Shown: in pieces, positions 1-9,737 of the stretch
How positions within the stretch are numbered: position 1 is the stretch's first letter
Layout of the letters: every line of letters begins with the position of its first letter
From: Cupriavidus numazuensis
GTDB taxonomy: Bacteria > Pseudomonadota > Gammaproteobacteria > Burkholderiales > Burkholderiaceae
Reading direction: 5' to 3'
Length of the DNA: 64,000 bases
Assembly: GCF_905397435.1 (NCBI RefSeq)
Contig: NZ_CAJPVI010000017.1
Span: forward strand, 62,001 to 126,000
The notes under the pieces: model-generated
The model's input: the letters and a program-made list of their open reading frames with translations, nothing else
Told to the model about the DNA's origin: nothing
Database searches by the model: none
Translations under genes and position numbers: made by a program

Positions 1-685
1 GCGCGGCGTCGAAGGCAGCCGCGACCGCGTCGATGTCGTTGCCGTCGACGCGCTGCGTGAACCAGCCGAAGGCCTGCAGCTTTTCGACCAACGGCTCGAA
101 CGCCATGATCTGGCTGGACGGGCCATCGGCCTGCTGGTTGTTGACGTCGACAATGCCGATCAGGTTGTCGAGCTTCCAGTGGCTGGCCGACTGGATACCT
201 TCCCAGATCGCGCCTTCATCGAGTTCTCCGTCGGAGAACAGCGTGTAGACGAACGCGTCGGATGCTTTGCGCTTGAGGCCGAGGCAGCGGCCCACCGCAA
301 TCGTCAGGCCCTGGCCCAGCGAGCCGCCGGACATCTCCATGCCGGGCGTGTAGCTGGCCATGCCGGACATGGGCAGGCGGCTGTCGTCGCTGCCGTAGGT
401 TTCCAGTTCCTCGATCGGCAGGATGCCGGCTTCGAGCAGCGCTGCGTACAGCGCGATCGCGTAGTGCCCGTTGGAAAGCAGGAAGCGGTCGCGGCCTTCC
501 CATTCCGGGTCTTCCGGGCGGTAGCGCATGGCGCCGAAGTAGGCGACGGCCAGGACATCGGCGATATCGAGCGCCTGCCCGATGTAGCCTTGTCCCTGCA
601 CTTCGCCCATCAGCAGGGCGTTGCGCCGGATACGGTAGGCGCGTTCGGCGAGGGGCGTGGCCACCTCGTTGGGTGCGTAATGCAT
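1..685 (-). CDS. Transketolase N-terminal subunit (partial, runs off the left edge)
   Basis: This is the thiamine-diphosphate-binding half of a split transketolase, which moves two-carbon units between sugar phosphates in the cytoplasm. The start ATG at 685 follows a GGAGACACC ribosome site. An early SNGH motif matches the family. The ThDP-binding motif reads SDGELDEGAIWE, followed about 20 residues later by VDVNNQQADG; the usual GDG is SDG here. The reading frame is open to base 1, so the C-terminus and presumably the partner subunit lie outside the window. It follows the MFS and SDR genes on the same strand, so it probably works on the same sugar or polyol. Substrate is unknown. Confidence 0.88.
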   Translation of the reverse strand, partial: MHYAPNEVATPLAERAYRIRRNALLMGEVQGQGYIGQALDIADVLAVAYFGAMRYRPEDPEWEGRDRFLLSNGHYAIALYAALLEAGILPIEELETYGSDDSRLPMSGMASYTPGMEMSGGSLGQGLTIAVGRCLGLKRKASDAFVYTLFSDGELDEGAIWEGIQSASHWKLDNLIGIVDVNNQQADGPSSQIMAFEPLVEKLQAFGWFTQRVDGNDIDAVAAAFDAA

Positions 686-743
686 GGTGTCTCCTGCGGA
701 TTTGGTGATCGGAGAGAAGGGAAAGCCTGCGTACATGGCTGGC

Positions 744-2072
744 TCAGCGGTTGACGGATTTGGCCGGCACCAGGAAGACGAGCAGCGCGCCTGTTACCAC
801 GGTGACCGAGATGAAGACCAGGCCGGCGGTCGACTTGCCCGTCAGGTCATTGAGCCAGCCCACGATGGCGGGCGAAAAGAAGCCGGCCAGGTTGGCGACG
901 CAGTTGACCGCTGCGATGCCAGCCGCTGCCGACATGCCGCCCAGCAGCGCCGTGGGCAGCGCCCAGAATTGCGAGGACGAGGCCAGGATGCCGGCTGCCG
1001 CCACGCACAGGCACAGCAGCGAAGCTTCCACGCCGCCGAGCAAAGGCAGGGTGGCAAAGCCGGCTGCGGACACCAGCATCGGCACGGCCAGGTGCAGGCG
1101 ACGCTCGCGGCGGCGGTCGGCGCTCATGCCGATCAGCGGCAGCGCGACGATGGCGCACAGGTAGGGCAGTGCGGTGAAGATGCCGACCCACAACGGGTCC
1201 GCCACGCCGGACTTGCGGATGATCGTCGGCAGCCAGAAGGTGAGCCCGTACTGGCCGAGCACGACGCAGAAGTAGATGGCAGCCATCAGCCACAAGCGGC
1301 GGTCAGCCAGGAACGCGCGGATCGACAAGTGCTCGTGCTTCTGCGCGTTGTCACCTTCGATATTGCGCTCCAGCAGGGCCTTCTCCGCGTCGGTCAGCCA
1401 CTTCGCGCTATGGATGCCGTTGTCGAGGTAGAGCAGGATGGCCACGCCCAGCACCAGCGACGGCAGCGCCTCGATCAGGAATAACCACTTCCAGCCTGCC
1501 AAGTCGCCCATGCCGTGGAACGCATGCATGATGTAGCCCGACAGAGGACCGCCCACGATGCCCGCGAGCGGAATCGCCATGAAGAACATCGACAAGGCCT
1601 TGGCACGCCGCTCGGACGGGAACCAGTACGTCATGTACAGGATCACGCCGGGGGCGAAGCCGGCTTCGGCGACGCCGAGCAGGAAGCGCAGGACGTAGAA
1701 CTGGGTGGGCGTGCTGACAAAGGCGAAGCACGCGGAGATCACCGCCCACGTCAGCATGATGCGCGCGAGCCAGCGCTTGGCGCCGACCTTGTGCAGGATG
1801 ACGTTGCTTGGTACTTCGAAGATGAAGTAGCCAAGGAAGAAGATCCCGGCGCCGAGTCCATAGATCGTTTCGCTGAAGTGCAGGTCGTTGAGCATCTGCA
1901 GCTTGGCGAAGCCGACGTTGACCCGGTCCAGATACGCACCGAGGTAGCACAGCATCAGGAACGGTATGAGCCGGCGGACCACCTTGGCGTAGGTGCGGGA
2001 CTCGAACGTGGCCGCATCGACGTGCGGCGTCGCTTCGCCCGCGAGGGGCGAAGTGGCGTACTTGGTCTTCAT
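744..2072 (-). CDS. MFS transporter, anion:cation symporter type
   Basis: A 442-residue major facilitator protein with about twelve hydrophobic segments. The N-terminal stretch around residues 30-60 (RRLIPFLMLCYLGAYLDRVNVGFA) is the signature of the ACS branch, which carries sugar acids, tartrate, phthalate and similar organic anions with protons across the inner membrane. ATG at 2072 follows GGAGACAA. It lies between the SDR gene and the transketolase gene on the same strand, so it most likely imports the substrate of that module. The exact substrate cannot be read from sequence. Confidence 0.9.
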   Translation of the reverse strand: MKTKYATSPLAGEATPHVDAATFESRTYAKVVRRLIPFLMLCYLGAYLDRVNVGFAKLQMLNDLHFSETIYGLGAGIFFLGYFIFEVPSNVILHKVGAKRWLARIMLTWAVISACFAFVSTPTQFYVLRFLLGVAEAGFAPGVILYMTYWFPSERRAKALSMFFMAIPLAGIVGGPLSGYIMHAFHGMGDLAGWKWLFLIEALPSLVLGVAILLYLDNGIHSAKWLTDAEKALLERNIEGDNAQKHEHLSIRAFLADRRLWLMAAIYFCVVLGQYGLTFWLPTIIRKSGVADPLWVGIFTALPYLCAIVALPLIGMSADRRRERRLHLAVPMLVSAAGFATLPLLGGVEASLLCLCVAAAGILASSSQFWALPTALLGGMSAAAGIAAVNCVANLAGFFSPAIVGWLNDLTGKSTAGLVFISVTVVTGALLVFLVPAKSVNR

Positions 2073-2156
2073 TGTTGTCTCCTGCCATGTGCGCCGGAAG
2101 TCTCCGGCTGCACGGGCGTGTGGTGGTTCGCCTCTGCGGGCGGCTTCAATGGAAAT

Positions 2157-2906
2157 CTAGTGGATCAGCATGCCGCCGTTGACATCGAGCGTGATGCCGG
2201 TCAGGTAGGTCGACAGGTCGCTGACCAGGAACAGGCATGCGTTGGCGACATCGCCGGCGTCGCCGAGGCGGCCCAGCGGTATGCCCTTGATGATGTCCGC
2301 GCGCATGTCGGTGGTCAGCTTGTCGCCGGTGATGTCGGTCTGGATTAGCCCCGGCGTGATCGAGTTCACGCGGATGCTGTCGGCGCCGAACTCGCGTGCC
2401 ATGGCCCGCGCCAGGCCCAGCACGCCCGCCTTGGCCGCGCTGTAGTGCGGGCCGCCAAAGATCCCGCCGCCGCGCTGCGCCGACACCGAAGACATGCAGA
2501 CGATGCTGCCGCTTTTCTGTTCCTTCATTTGCGGCAGCACCGCCTGCGACATGTACAGCGTGCCGCGCAGGTTGACGTCCACGACGGCGTCGAAGTTGGC
2601 CGCCTGGATGTCGAGTGTGCGCAGCGGCTGCGTGATACCGGCGTTGTTGACCAGACCGTCGATGCGGCCATACCGTTCGACGACCGCCAGCGCGGCGCGC
2701 TCGCAAGCGGCCTTGTCGGTGACGTCGCAGGCCAGCCCGAGATGACGCGGGCCAAGTTCCGCGGCGGCGGACTGGGCATCTTCGAGCTTCAGGTCGAGGA
2801 TCACGACATTTGCGCCCTGCGCGGATAGCGCTCGCGCGGTGGCTTTGCCGATGCCGCGCGGTGAAGCGGCGCCGGTGATGATGATGACTTTGTTTTCGAC
2901 CAGCAT
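2157..2906 (-). CDS. SDR family NAD(P)-dependent oxidoreductase
   Basis: A 249-residue classical short-chain dehydrogenase. The nucleotide-binding motif TGAASPRGIG is at residues 11-20, NNAG at 87-90, and the catalytic Ser140, Tyr155 and Lys159 are in place (HYSAAKAG). The start at 2906 is chosen because AGGAGACAAGAA stands just before it; an upstream in-frame extension to 3068 has no family match. A polyol, sugar or sugar-acid substrate is likely from its neighbours, an MFS carrier and a split transketolase. The reaction direction and cofactor preference are not visible. Confidence 0.88.
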   Translation of the reverse strand: MLVENKVIIITGAASPRGIGKATARALSAQGANVVILDLKLEDAQSAAAELGPRHLGLACDVTDKAACERAALAVVERYGRIDGLVNNAGITQPLRTLDIQAANFDAVVDVNLRGTLYMSQAVLPQMKEQKSGSIVCMSSVSAQRGGGIFGGPHYSAAKAGVLGLARAMAREFGADSIRVNSITPGLIQTDITGDKLTTDMRADIIKGIPLGRLGDAGDVANACLFLVSDLSTYLTGITLDVNGGMLIH

Positions 2907-3086
2907 TTCTTGTCTCCTGACTGTTGAAATGATGGGTCGAGTTTGGGCGACGGCCGGCCCCCGATCAACGCGGTCCGCCTCAACTATGGCTGAGAAATTT
3001 TCAGATATCGGCCGCTGCGGCTGGCAGCGCAGGTGGCCACGCAGGCGCACCGATAGCACCGATAGCACCGGCTGGAGCCGGTACCG

Positions 3087-3977
3087 TCACATGTCGTCGG
3101 CGAGCAGTTCGCGATCGATCCAGGCCAGGAAACGCGCGACGCGTGGCAGGTCGCCGTTCTGCGGGGGATAGACGACGTGGTGGGCCCCGACCTCTACCGC
3201 GTGGGTCGGGTCCAGCACGCGGACCAGTCGGCCGCTGCGCAGCAGGACCGAAGCCAGCAGCGTGCTTTCCAGCGCCACGCCAAGGCCAAGCGCCGCGGTT
3301 TCGAGCGACATGTAGGACCGGTCGAACGAGAAGTCGAAGGTCTTGCGCACAGGGTTGATGCCAAAGCGCGCGAACCACTGCTGCCACTGGACCAGCGGTG
3401 TCTCGGAGCAGATCAGGCGTTGCCCGAGCAGGTCTTGCGGAGACTGGATACCGTGCTGGCGCAGGTAATCCGCGGAGGCCAGCGGCGCGATGAATTCCTT
3501 GCGCAGCGTCTTGACCTGCAGGTCGCGCCAGTGGGCGTAGCCGTGGCGGATATCCACATCGTAGAAGCCGCTGGTGAACGATATGTCCTCATACGAGCAC
3601 GACAGATTCAGCCGGATGTCGCCGTGCTCGGCCTGGAACGAGGCCAGCCGTGGCAGCAGCCACATGAGCCCGAAGCTCGGGCTCGAATGGACGCGCAGGA
3701 TTTCCACGTCCGGCTGGCTCGAGGCGCGCTCGGTCGCACGATTCAGGTCGGCCAGCGCGCCAGTCACCTCGCGCAGGTACTGTTCGCCCACCGGCGTCAG
3801 CACCAGTCCGCGCCCCTGGCGGAAAAACAGCGGACGGCCAATGACCGATTCAAGGTTGCTGATCTGGTGGCTCACGGCCGAGGCTGTCAGGCCAAGCTCT
3901 TCCGCCGCGCGGCTGACGCTCTTGGTTCGTGCAACGCTTTCGAAGGCGATGACTGCCTTCATCGGTGGAATGCGCAT
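3087..3977 (-). CDS. LysR family transcriptional regulator
   Basis: A LysR-type regulator of 296 residues from the Met at 3977, the normal family length. The helix-turn-helix is at about residues 12-50 (FESVARTKSVSRAAEELGLT, then SAVSHQISNLE), followed by the effector-binding domain. A longer form from 4073 would overlap the end of the ccmI gene and add 32 residues without family resemblance, so the shorter start is preferred. It is the first gene of the minus-strand sugar module and probably controls the SDR, MFS and transketolase genes, which begin about 180 bases downstream. Confidence 0.87.
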   Translation of the reverse strand: MRIPPMKAVIAFESVARTKSVSRAAEELGLTASAVSHQISNLESVIGRPLFFRQGRGLVLTPVGEQYLREVTGALADLNRATERASSQPDVEILRVHSSPSFGLMWLLPRLASFQAEHGDIRLNLSCSYEDISFTSGFYDVDIRHGYAHWRDLQVKTLRKEFIAPLASADYLRQHGIQSPQDLLGQRLICSETPLVQWQQWFARFGINPVRKTFDFSFDRSYMSLETAALGLGVALESTLLASVLLRSGRLVRVLDPTHAVEVGAHHVVYPPQNGDLPRVARFLAWIDRELLADDM

Positions 3978-4069
3978 GCTTGCGGTGCGACGCCGGAAGC
4001 CGGCGGCAAAGTGCTGGGGATTGGGGCATTCTACTTCCGCCGCTTGCCAGGTGGCGCGCGGCGGGTGGG

Positions 4070-5287
4070 TCAACGTGCGGCGGTCCCCATGGCGCTGATG
4101 ACGATGCGCACGTCGCCTGTGCCGATCCGCACGGGGCCCGCGTGGCCTACGAGGTCTCCTGCCTGCGGCATCGCATTGCCGCTTGCCGAAATGCGCGCCT
4201 CGACAATGACCTGCTCCTGCGCCGACAGTTTGCGTTCGGGCGTCAGCGCAAGGGAATCGTCCAGCGTGAATTGCAGTGGCAGGTCGCGCACGGTCCGGCG
4301 CAGCACGGCCAGCGGCATGCGTGGGCCGTCCACAGTGCGCGCATAGACAAAGACCGTTTCATCGGGGCCGGGCGTGCGGCCGGCATCGGGCGCGAGCGTG
4401 AGGATTCCGCTGATGCTGCCGTTGGTCGCAACGGGCGCCTTGGTGTCGCCCCGCGCGGCGGCCAGGTTTGCCGCGACCCGTGCGGCGGTCTGCGAATCGG
4501 GCGGCAGCAGGCGATAGAGGCGCTCCCAGTAACGGATGGCCTGCGCGGTTTCGCCGCGCTCGGCGGCGGCGCTCCCGGCCAGCGCCAGGCCCTTCGGGTC
4601 ATCGGCATCGAGCGCGAGCGCGCGCTGGATCTGCTCCATCGCCGGTCCTTCGAGCGAGCCGCCGCTGAGGCTGGCCAGCACATCGGCATAGTCGGAGCGC
4701 AGTGCCGCTACGTCGGGCGCGAGCGCGACTGCCTTCGCGTAGGCCGCGGCGGCATCGTCATAGCGCTGCAGCGCGGTGTACGAACGCGCGAGCATCGACC
4801 ACCCTTCGGGATCGTCTGGCTTGTCGTGCAGGCGTGTCGCGAGCTGGTTCACCATGCCCTCGACCTGCGCGACGCTGAGGTCGTGCTGTCCGTCCCCGAG
4901 AGCGTGCATATCGCTGGCATCCCAGAGTGCGACAGGGTTGCCGAGATGCAGATAAAGCAGGATGGCCGCACTTGGCAGCAGCGCGAGCAATGCTGCGGCG
5001 AGCAGCGTGGAGGAACGCTGGCTGCGGGCCGCGATCGTTGGCTCGCCAGCGTCGTCGAGCAGGCGGCGTGCAAGTTCGTCGCGCGCCTGCTCATGGCGCG
5101 CCGGGCTCAGCGTGCCGGCGCGTAGGTCGGTGTCGAGTTCGCGCAACTGGTCGCGGTAGATCTCGCGTAGAGCCGGCGCGGGACGGTCTGACACCGCCGC
5201 ACCGGAAGGTTGGCGCAACAGCGGCCACAGCAGGCCGGCCATGGTGACGGCCATCAACGCGGCGGCGAGGAACCAGAAGGTCGTCAT
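4070..5287 (-). CDS. ccmI: Cytochrome c maturation protein CcmI (CycH)
   Basis: A 405-residue inner-membrane protein that holds apocytochrome c for heme ligation with CcmF and CcmH. Residues 1-25 form a membrane segment, the conserved basic CcmI region (REIYRDQLRELDTDLRAGTL) follows, a second hydrophobic segment lies near 92-112, and TPR-type helices occupy about 130-270 before a periplasmic domain. Its start overlaps the ccmH stop by four bases. It is the last gene of the ccm block. Separate CcmH and CcmI proteins are the alpha- and beta-proteobacterial arrangement, unlike the fused E. coli CcmH. Confidence 0.92.
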   Translation of the reverse strand: MTTFWFLAAALMAVTMAGLLWPLLRQPSGAAVSDRPAPALREIYRDQLRELDTDLRAGTLSPARHEQARDELARRLLDDAGEPTIAARSQRSSTLLAAALLALLPSAAILLYLHLGNPVALWDASDMHALGDGQHDLSVAQVEGMVNQLATRLHDKPDDPEGWSMLARSYTALQRYDDAAAAYAKAVALAPDVAALRSDYADVLASLSGGSLEGPAMEQIQRALALDADDPKGLALAGSAAAERGETAQAIRYWERLYRLLPPDSQTAARVAANLAAARGDTKAPVATNGSISGILTLAPDAGRTPGPDETVFVYARTVDGPRMPLAVLRRTVRDLPLQFTLDDSLALTPERKLSAQEQVIVEARISASGNAMPQAGDLVGHAGPVRIGTGDVRIVISAMGTAAR

Positions 5288-5781
5288 GGCGGCGATAGCG
5301 GTGGCAACGTGTCGATCGAATGCGAGGACCGCTGCGGTGGCGGTTCGTCAAGCAATTCCGCCAGCCTGCGGCGTTCGGCGTCGTCCAGCGGAGCAGTCGG
5401 CGCCGCGCGGCGCGAACGGGCGCGCCACAGGGCCGCCAGCACCACCATCAACAACAGCAGCGGCCCGAACCACAGCAGCCACGTCATCGGCTTGAGCGGC
5501 GGCTTGTAGAGCACGAAGTCGCCGTAGCGCTGTACGAGGTATTGCTTGACGGCCTCGTCGCTGGCGCCCTGGCGTAATTGTTCGCGGATTTGCCGGCGCA
5601 GGTCGACTGCGAGTTCGGCGTTGGAGTCGGCCAGCGTCTGGTTCTGGCAGACGAGGCAGCGCAGTTGTTCCGACAGCGCGTGGACGCGCGCGTCGAGGTC
5701 GGCGTCGGTAGGGGCGGCGGCGTTGGCATGCAGGGCGAACACCATCACGCCGCAAGCGAACGCATGCCTACGCATGGCCAT
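5284..5781 (-). CDS. ccmH: Cytochrome c maturation protein CcmH, thiol oxidoreductase
   Basis: A 165-residue membrane-anchored periplasmic protein that reduces the apocytochrome CxxCH disulfide before heme attachment. A signal peptide covers about residues 1-22. The conserved motif RCLVCQNQTLADS places the redox cysteines at Cys42 and Cys45, and GDFVLYKPPLK marks the family. A membrane helix follows at about 104-126. The gene overlaps ccmG by 14 bases and ccmI by four, indicating translational coupling in the operon. Confidence 0.95.
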   Translation of the reverse strand: MAMRRHAFACGVMVFALHANAAAPTDADLDARVHALSEQLRCLVCQNQTLADSNAELAVDLRRQIREQLRQGASDEAVKQYLVQRYGDFVLYKPPLKPMTWLLWFGPLLLLMVVLAALWRARSRRAAPTAPLDDAERRRLAELLDEPPPQRSSHSIDTLPPLSPP

Positions 5782-6307
5782 CTCCCTTTTCCAGCGATTC
5801 CAGCAGCGGGATCAGCTTGTGTTCCAGCACCTCCTGCGTCACCGGACCGACCTGCTTGTAGCGCACCACGCCGTTCCTGTCGATAACGAAGGTCTCCGGC
5901 ACACCATACACGCCGAAGTCGATGCCCACGCGCCCGTCTGCGTCGACGAGCGACGCCGCATACGGATTGCCCATGCGCCGCAGCCAGTCGCGCGCGGCAT
6001 CGTCGTGGTCCTTGTAGTTGAGGCCGTATAGCGGCACTTGCGAACGCGCCGCGAAGTCGACCAGCACCGGATGCTCAGCGCGGCACGCCGTGCACCATGA
6101 GGCCCAGACATTGAGCAGCCACACCTTGCCGCGCAAGTCGGCCGCACCGAGCTTGTGGCCGTCCTGTTCGAGCACCGGCAGCACGAACGCGGGCGCGGGC
6201 TTGCCGACCAGCGGTGACGGAAGCTCGCGTGGATCGTGACGCAAGCCTGCGGCCAGCGCCACAGCGAGCACCAGGAACACCGCGAGCGGCAGCAGGAAGC
6301 GCATCAT
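5768..6307 (-). CDS. ccmG: Thiol:disulfide interchange protein CcmG (DsbE)
   Basis: A 179-residue thioredoxin-fold protein tethered to the periplasmic face by an N-terminal membrane helix (residues 3-21). The active site is WASWCTACRAEHP, with Cys72 and Cys75; the dipeptide between them is TA rather than the PT of E. coli DsbE. The loop GVYGVPETFVID matches the family cis-Pro region. It passes reductant to CcmH or apocytochrome. It overlaps ccmF by four bases and ccmH by 14. Confidence 0.95.
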   Translation of the reverse strand: MMRFLLPLAVFLVLAVALAAGLRHDPRELPSPLVGKPAPAFVLPVLEQDGHKLGAADLRGKVWLLNVWASWCTACRAEHPVLVDFAARSQVPLYGLNYKDHDDAARDWLRRMGNPYAASLVDADGRVGIDFGVYGVPETFVIDRNGVVRYKQVGPVTQEVLEHKLIPLLESLEKGDGHA

Positions 6308-8325
6308 GCCTGCGTCTCCTCACCGCCGGCGAGCGCCAGTGCGGGCGCCTGGGGCTCGGGGACAATCGCCTCCGGTGCCACGGCGCTGGCAGCCTGCCGT
6401 TGCAGCCGGTAGCGCCGGTCACAGGTCGCGAGCAGCCCGCCGATCGCCATCAGCACGCAGCCGCCCCAGATCCAGTCGACGAAGGGCTTGACGTGGATGC
6501 GCACGGCCCAGCGGCCGTCGCCGAGCGATTCACCGAGCGCCACGTAGAGATCGCGCGTGAAGCCGCTGTCGATGGCGGCCTCGGTGGTGGGCATGTCCTG
6601 GCTGCGGTAGATGCGGCGCTCCGGCATCAGCGTGGCTACCGTCCTGCCGTGGCGCGACACGCCGATGGTGCCCCGCAGCGCTTCGTAGTTCGGGCCCGTG
6701 GCGGGACTGACGCCGCCGAAGCGGAATGCATGCTCGCCGACCGCGGCAGTCTCGCCGGGCCGCATCGGCAGCTCGCGCAGGCTTTCCTGGCTGCTCACCA
6801 GCGTCACGCCCGCGATGAACACGCCCACGCCAAGGTGCGCCAGCAGCATGCCGTAGAAGCCGGCAGGCAGTTGCCGCAGCGCGGCCAGCCGGCGTCCGCG
6901 CTGATTGCGCAGCCGTGCGGCCACGCTTGCCGCCGCGCTTGCTGCGCACCAGGCCGCGAGCAGCAGGCCGAGGCCGGTCAGTGCGGATGCATTGCGCAGG
7001 ATCAGCAGCAGCCCGGCACCAATCACGAGGCTGGCCGCCGCGGCCCAGCGCAGCCGGCGCGTCATGTCCGGCAACTCGCCCTGCCGCCAGCGCACGAGCG
7101 GCGCGGCGCCCATCAGCAGCACGGCAGGCGCCATCAGCGGGACGAAAACCTGCTCGAAGTACGCCGGGCCCACCGAGATCTTGCCGAGGCCCAGCACATC
7201 GACCAGCAGCGGGTAGAGGGTGCCGAGCAGCACTGTGGCGGCCGCGATGGCCAGCAGCACGTTGTTGGCGAGCAGGAATGATTCCCGCGACAGCAGGCTG
7301 AACGCCGTGCGCCGCGCGAGTCGCGGCGCGCGCCACGCAAACAGTGCCAGCGCCAGTCCCGTTACCAGCCCCAGCAGAGCGAGGATGAAGATGCCGCGCT
7401 TCGGGTCCACCGCGAACGCGTGGACTGAAGTCAGCACACCCGAGCGGACCAGGAAGGTGCCGAGCAGGCTCAGCGAGAACGTGAAGATGGCGAGCAGCGC
7501 GGTCCAGGCGCGGAACGCGCCGCGTTTTTCCGTGACGGCAAGCGAATGCATCAACGCCGTGCCGGCAAGCCACGGCATGAACGATGCATTTTCCACCGGA
7601 TCCCAGAACCACCAGCCGCCCCAGCCCAACTCGTAGTACGCCCACGCGCTGCCCAGCATGATGCCGAGCGTCAGGAACATCCAGGCGACGGTGGTCCACG
7701 GCCGCGCCCAGCGTGCCCAAGCGGCGTCGAGGCGCCCTTCCAGCAGCGCCGCCACGGCAAAGGCAAAGGTCACGGCAAAGCCAACGTATCCCATGTAGAG
7801 CATCGGCGGATGGAACACCATGCCCGGGTCTTGCAGCAGCGGGTTGAGGTCGCGGCCAGCCATCGCAGGCGGCAGCAGGCGGATGAACGGATTGGACGCG
7901 AACAGCAGGAACAGCAGCAGGCCGCTACTGATTGCGCCCATCACGCCGAGCACGCGCGCCACCACGGGCAGCGGCAGGCGGCGGCTGAAGACCGAGACCG
8001 CCAGCGACCACAACGCCAGCATCAGCGTCCACAGCAGCATCGAGCCTTCGTGTCCGCCCCACACGGCAGCCAGCCGGTAGGCGAGTGGCAAGTCGCTGTT
8101 CGAATTTGCGGCGACGTAGCGCACACTGAAGTCGTTGCCCGCGAAGGCCAGCGTCAGTGTCACGTAGGCCAGCACTACCAGCGCGCACTGCACACGCGCT
8201 GCGGGCCTTGCGACGGACATCCACGCCGCGCTGGCGCTCGCGGCGCCGGCCAGCGGCAGCATAGCCTGCACCATGGCGGCCAATAGCGCCACGATCAGTG
8301 CAAAGTGTCCCAGTTCCGGGATCAT
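6304..8325 (-). CDS. ccmF: Heme lyase CcmF
   Basis: A 673-residue polytopic inner-membrane protein that joins heme from holo-CcmE to apocytochrome c. The tryptophan-rich heme-handling motif [19 protein letters not shown] lies at about residues 235-253, preceded by [12 protein letters not shown] near 88-99, both diagnostic of CcmF. More than a dozen hydrophobic segments are visible, with a large periplasmic domain near the C-terminus. Start and stop overlap ccmE and ccmG by four bases each. Confidence 0.96.
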   Translation of the reverse strand: MIPELGHFALIVALLAAMVQAMLPLAGAASASAAWMSVARPAARVQCALVVLAYVTLTLAFAGNDFSVRYVAANSNSDLPLAYRLAAVWGGHEGSMLLWTLMLALWSLAVSVFSRRLPLPVVARVLGVMGAISSGLLLFLLFASNPFIRLLPPAMAGRDLNPLLQDPGMVFHPPMLYMGYVGFAVTFAFAVAALLEGRLDAAWARWARPWTTVAWMFLTLGIMLGSAWAYYELGWGGWWFWDPVENASFMPWLAGTALMHSLAVTEKRGAFRAWTALLAIFTFSLSLLGTFLVRSGVLTSVHAFAVDPKRGIFILALLGLVTGLALALFAWRAPRLARRTAFSLLSRESFLLANNVLLAIAAATVLLGTLYPLLVDVLGLGKISVGPAYFEQVFVPLMAPAVLLMGAAPLVRWRQGELPDMTRRLRWAAAASLVIGAGLLLILRNASALTGLGLLLAAWCAASAAASVAARLRNQRGRRLAALRQLPAGFYGMLLAHLGVGVFIAGVTLVSSQESLRELPMRPGETAAVGEHAFRFGGVSPATGPNYEALRGTIGVSRHGRTVATLMPERRIYRSQDMPTTEAAIDSGFTRDLYVALGESLGDGRWAVRIHVKPFVDWIWGGCVLMAIGGLLATCDRRYRLQRQAASAVAPEAIVPEPQAPALALAGGEETQA

Positions 8326-8801
8326 CGCTGCGCCCCCCGTTCGCCTTCCGCGAGCTGGCTGGCCATGCGGCGGTTGACCTGCTCGGCCTGCTTCAGCGCA
8401 TCGGCGGCTTCGGGCGGCATGTAGTTCTCGTCGTGCTTGGCCAGCACCTCGCTGGCGATGAAGGTGCCGCTGCCGTCGAGCGTACCGCGCGCCACCACGC
8501 CCTTGCCTTCGCGGAACAGGTCCGGCAGCAGGCCGCGGTAGAGTACGGGTACCTCGCGCGCCTTGTCTGTGACGATGAAGCGTATGGTCATGCCATCGCC
8601 CTCGCGGCGGATGGAGCCGGGCGCGACCAGCCCGCCGAGCCGGAAGCTGCGCGCGGCCGGCGCCTCGTGCGCGGCGACCTGGCTCGGGCTGAAGAAGAAC
8701 ACCAGGTTCGAGCGGAAGGCGTTTAGGACCAGCGCAAGCGCGACACCCGCGCAGGCCAGCGCGGCCAGTAGCATGCCGAGGCGGCGCTGGCGTGGCGTCA
8801 T
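8322..8801 (-). CDS. ccmE: Heme chaperone CcmE
   Basis: A 159-residue periplasmic heme carrier anchored by an N-terminal helix (residues 9-28). The heme-binding motif [12 protein letters not shown] is present, with the covalent-attachment histidine at His123 and the conserved Tyr127. It accepts heme released through CcmABCD and gives it to CcmF. The gene overlaps ccmD and ccmF by four bases on either side. Confidence 0.96.
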   Translation of the reverse strand: MTPRQRRLGMLLAALACAGVALALVLNAFRSNLVFFFSPSQVAAHEAPAARSFRLGGLVAPGSIRREGDGMTIRFIVTDKAREVPVLYRGLLPDLFREGKGVVARGTLDGSGTFIASEVLAKHDENYMPPEAADALKQAEQVNRRMASQLAEGERGAQR

Positions 8802-8944
8802 CGCAGTGCGCGCTGTGCAGCGCTCGCGCGGCTGCGCCGTGCCAGCAGGACCAGTTCCATGCCGATCAGCGCGAACGCCATGCCGAACGCGCCCGCGATA
8901 TACCCGGCATGACCGGTCAGCGAAGCCAGTGTGAATCCACTCAT
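8798..8944 (-). CDS. ccmD: Heme exporter protein CcmD
   Basis: A 48-residue single-pass membrane protein: a short N-terminal part containing [11 protein letters not shown], one hydrophobic helix at about residues 16-35, then a basic tail (LLARRSRAS). Size, topology and position between ccmC and ccmE identify it. CcmD stabilises the CcmABC complex and helps release holo-CcmE. Its ATG overlaps the ccmC stop (ATGA) and its stop overlaps the ccmE start. Confidence 0.9.
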   Translation of the reverse strand: MSGFTLASLTGHAGYIAGAFGMAFALIGMELVLLARRSRASAAQRALR

Positions 8945-9732
8945 GGTGCAGTCTCCCGAAGGTCGGCCGCCAGCGTGCCGGCTTCGCCGCGCTCCCGCAG
9001 GATGCAGCGCACGCGCACCAGCGCCACGGCGATCGTGTACATCCAGCACGCTAGCGTCATCACCAGCATGCCGGCCAGCATGGTCGCGGCCATCGAAGGC
9101 GCCGCGGTCAGGCTGACCGACGCGCCCTGGTGCAGCGTGTTCCACCACTGCACGGAGAAGTAGATCACGGGAACGTTCGCCACGCCGACCAGCGCGAGCA
9201 CCGCGCAGGCGCGCTCGGCACGCCGCGGCTCGTCGATGGCGGCCTCCAGTGCGATGAAGCCGAGATACAGGAACAGCAGGATCAGCTCCGATGTCAGCCG
9301 CGCATCCCACACCCACCACGTGCCCCAGGTCGGCTTTCCCCACAGCGCGCCGGTCCACAGCGCAATCGCGGTGAACAGCGCGCCGGTCGGCGCCAGCGCG
9401 GAGGCCATCATCGACGACAGCCGCGTGCGCAGCACCAGCGCCAGCGCGCAATAGCCGGCCATGACCACGTAGATGAACATCGACATCCAGGCGGCCGGTA
9501 CGTGGATGAAGATGATGCGGTAGACCTCGCCCTGCTGCGCATCGGTGGGCGCCACGACGAAGCCGATCCAGAGTCCGGCCACGAGCAGCAGCGCGGCGGC
9601 GGCGAAGAACCATGGCGCGAGCTTGCCGGCAAGCGGGTAGAAGCGCACCGGCGCGGCGAACGCAAGCCAGCGCGATCGCCGCATTGGAATCCGGTCACTG
9701 GCAACGTGGGCGGGATGCAGCGGTTGGCTCAT
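8941..9732 (-). CDS. ccmC: Heme exporter / heme-handling protein CcmC
   Basis: A 263-residue inner-membrane protein with six hydrophobic segments. The tryptophan-rich motif [13 protein letters not shown] lies at residues 131-143, with flanking conserved histidines in IFIHVPAAW (His77) and [10 protein letters not shown]. CcmC loads heme onto CcmE. The start at 9732 is five bases past the ccmB stop; an internal Met17 is a possible alternative start. Confidence 0.95.
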   Translation of the reverse strand: MSQPLHPAHVASDRIPMRRSRWLAFAAPVRFYPLAGKLAPWFFAAAALLLVAGLWIGFVVAPTDAQQGEVYRIIFIHVPAAWMSMFIYVVMAGYCALALVLRTRLSSMMASALAPTGALFTAIALWTGALWGKPTWGTWWVWDARLTSELILLFLYLGFIALEAAIDEPRRAERACAVLALVGVANVPVIYFSVQWWNTLHQGASVSLTAAPSMAATMLAGMLVMTLACWMYTIAVALVRVRCILRERGEAGTLAADLRETAP

Positions 9733-9737
9733 GCCGT

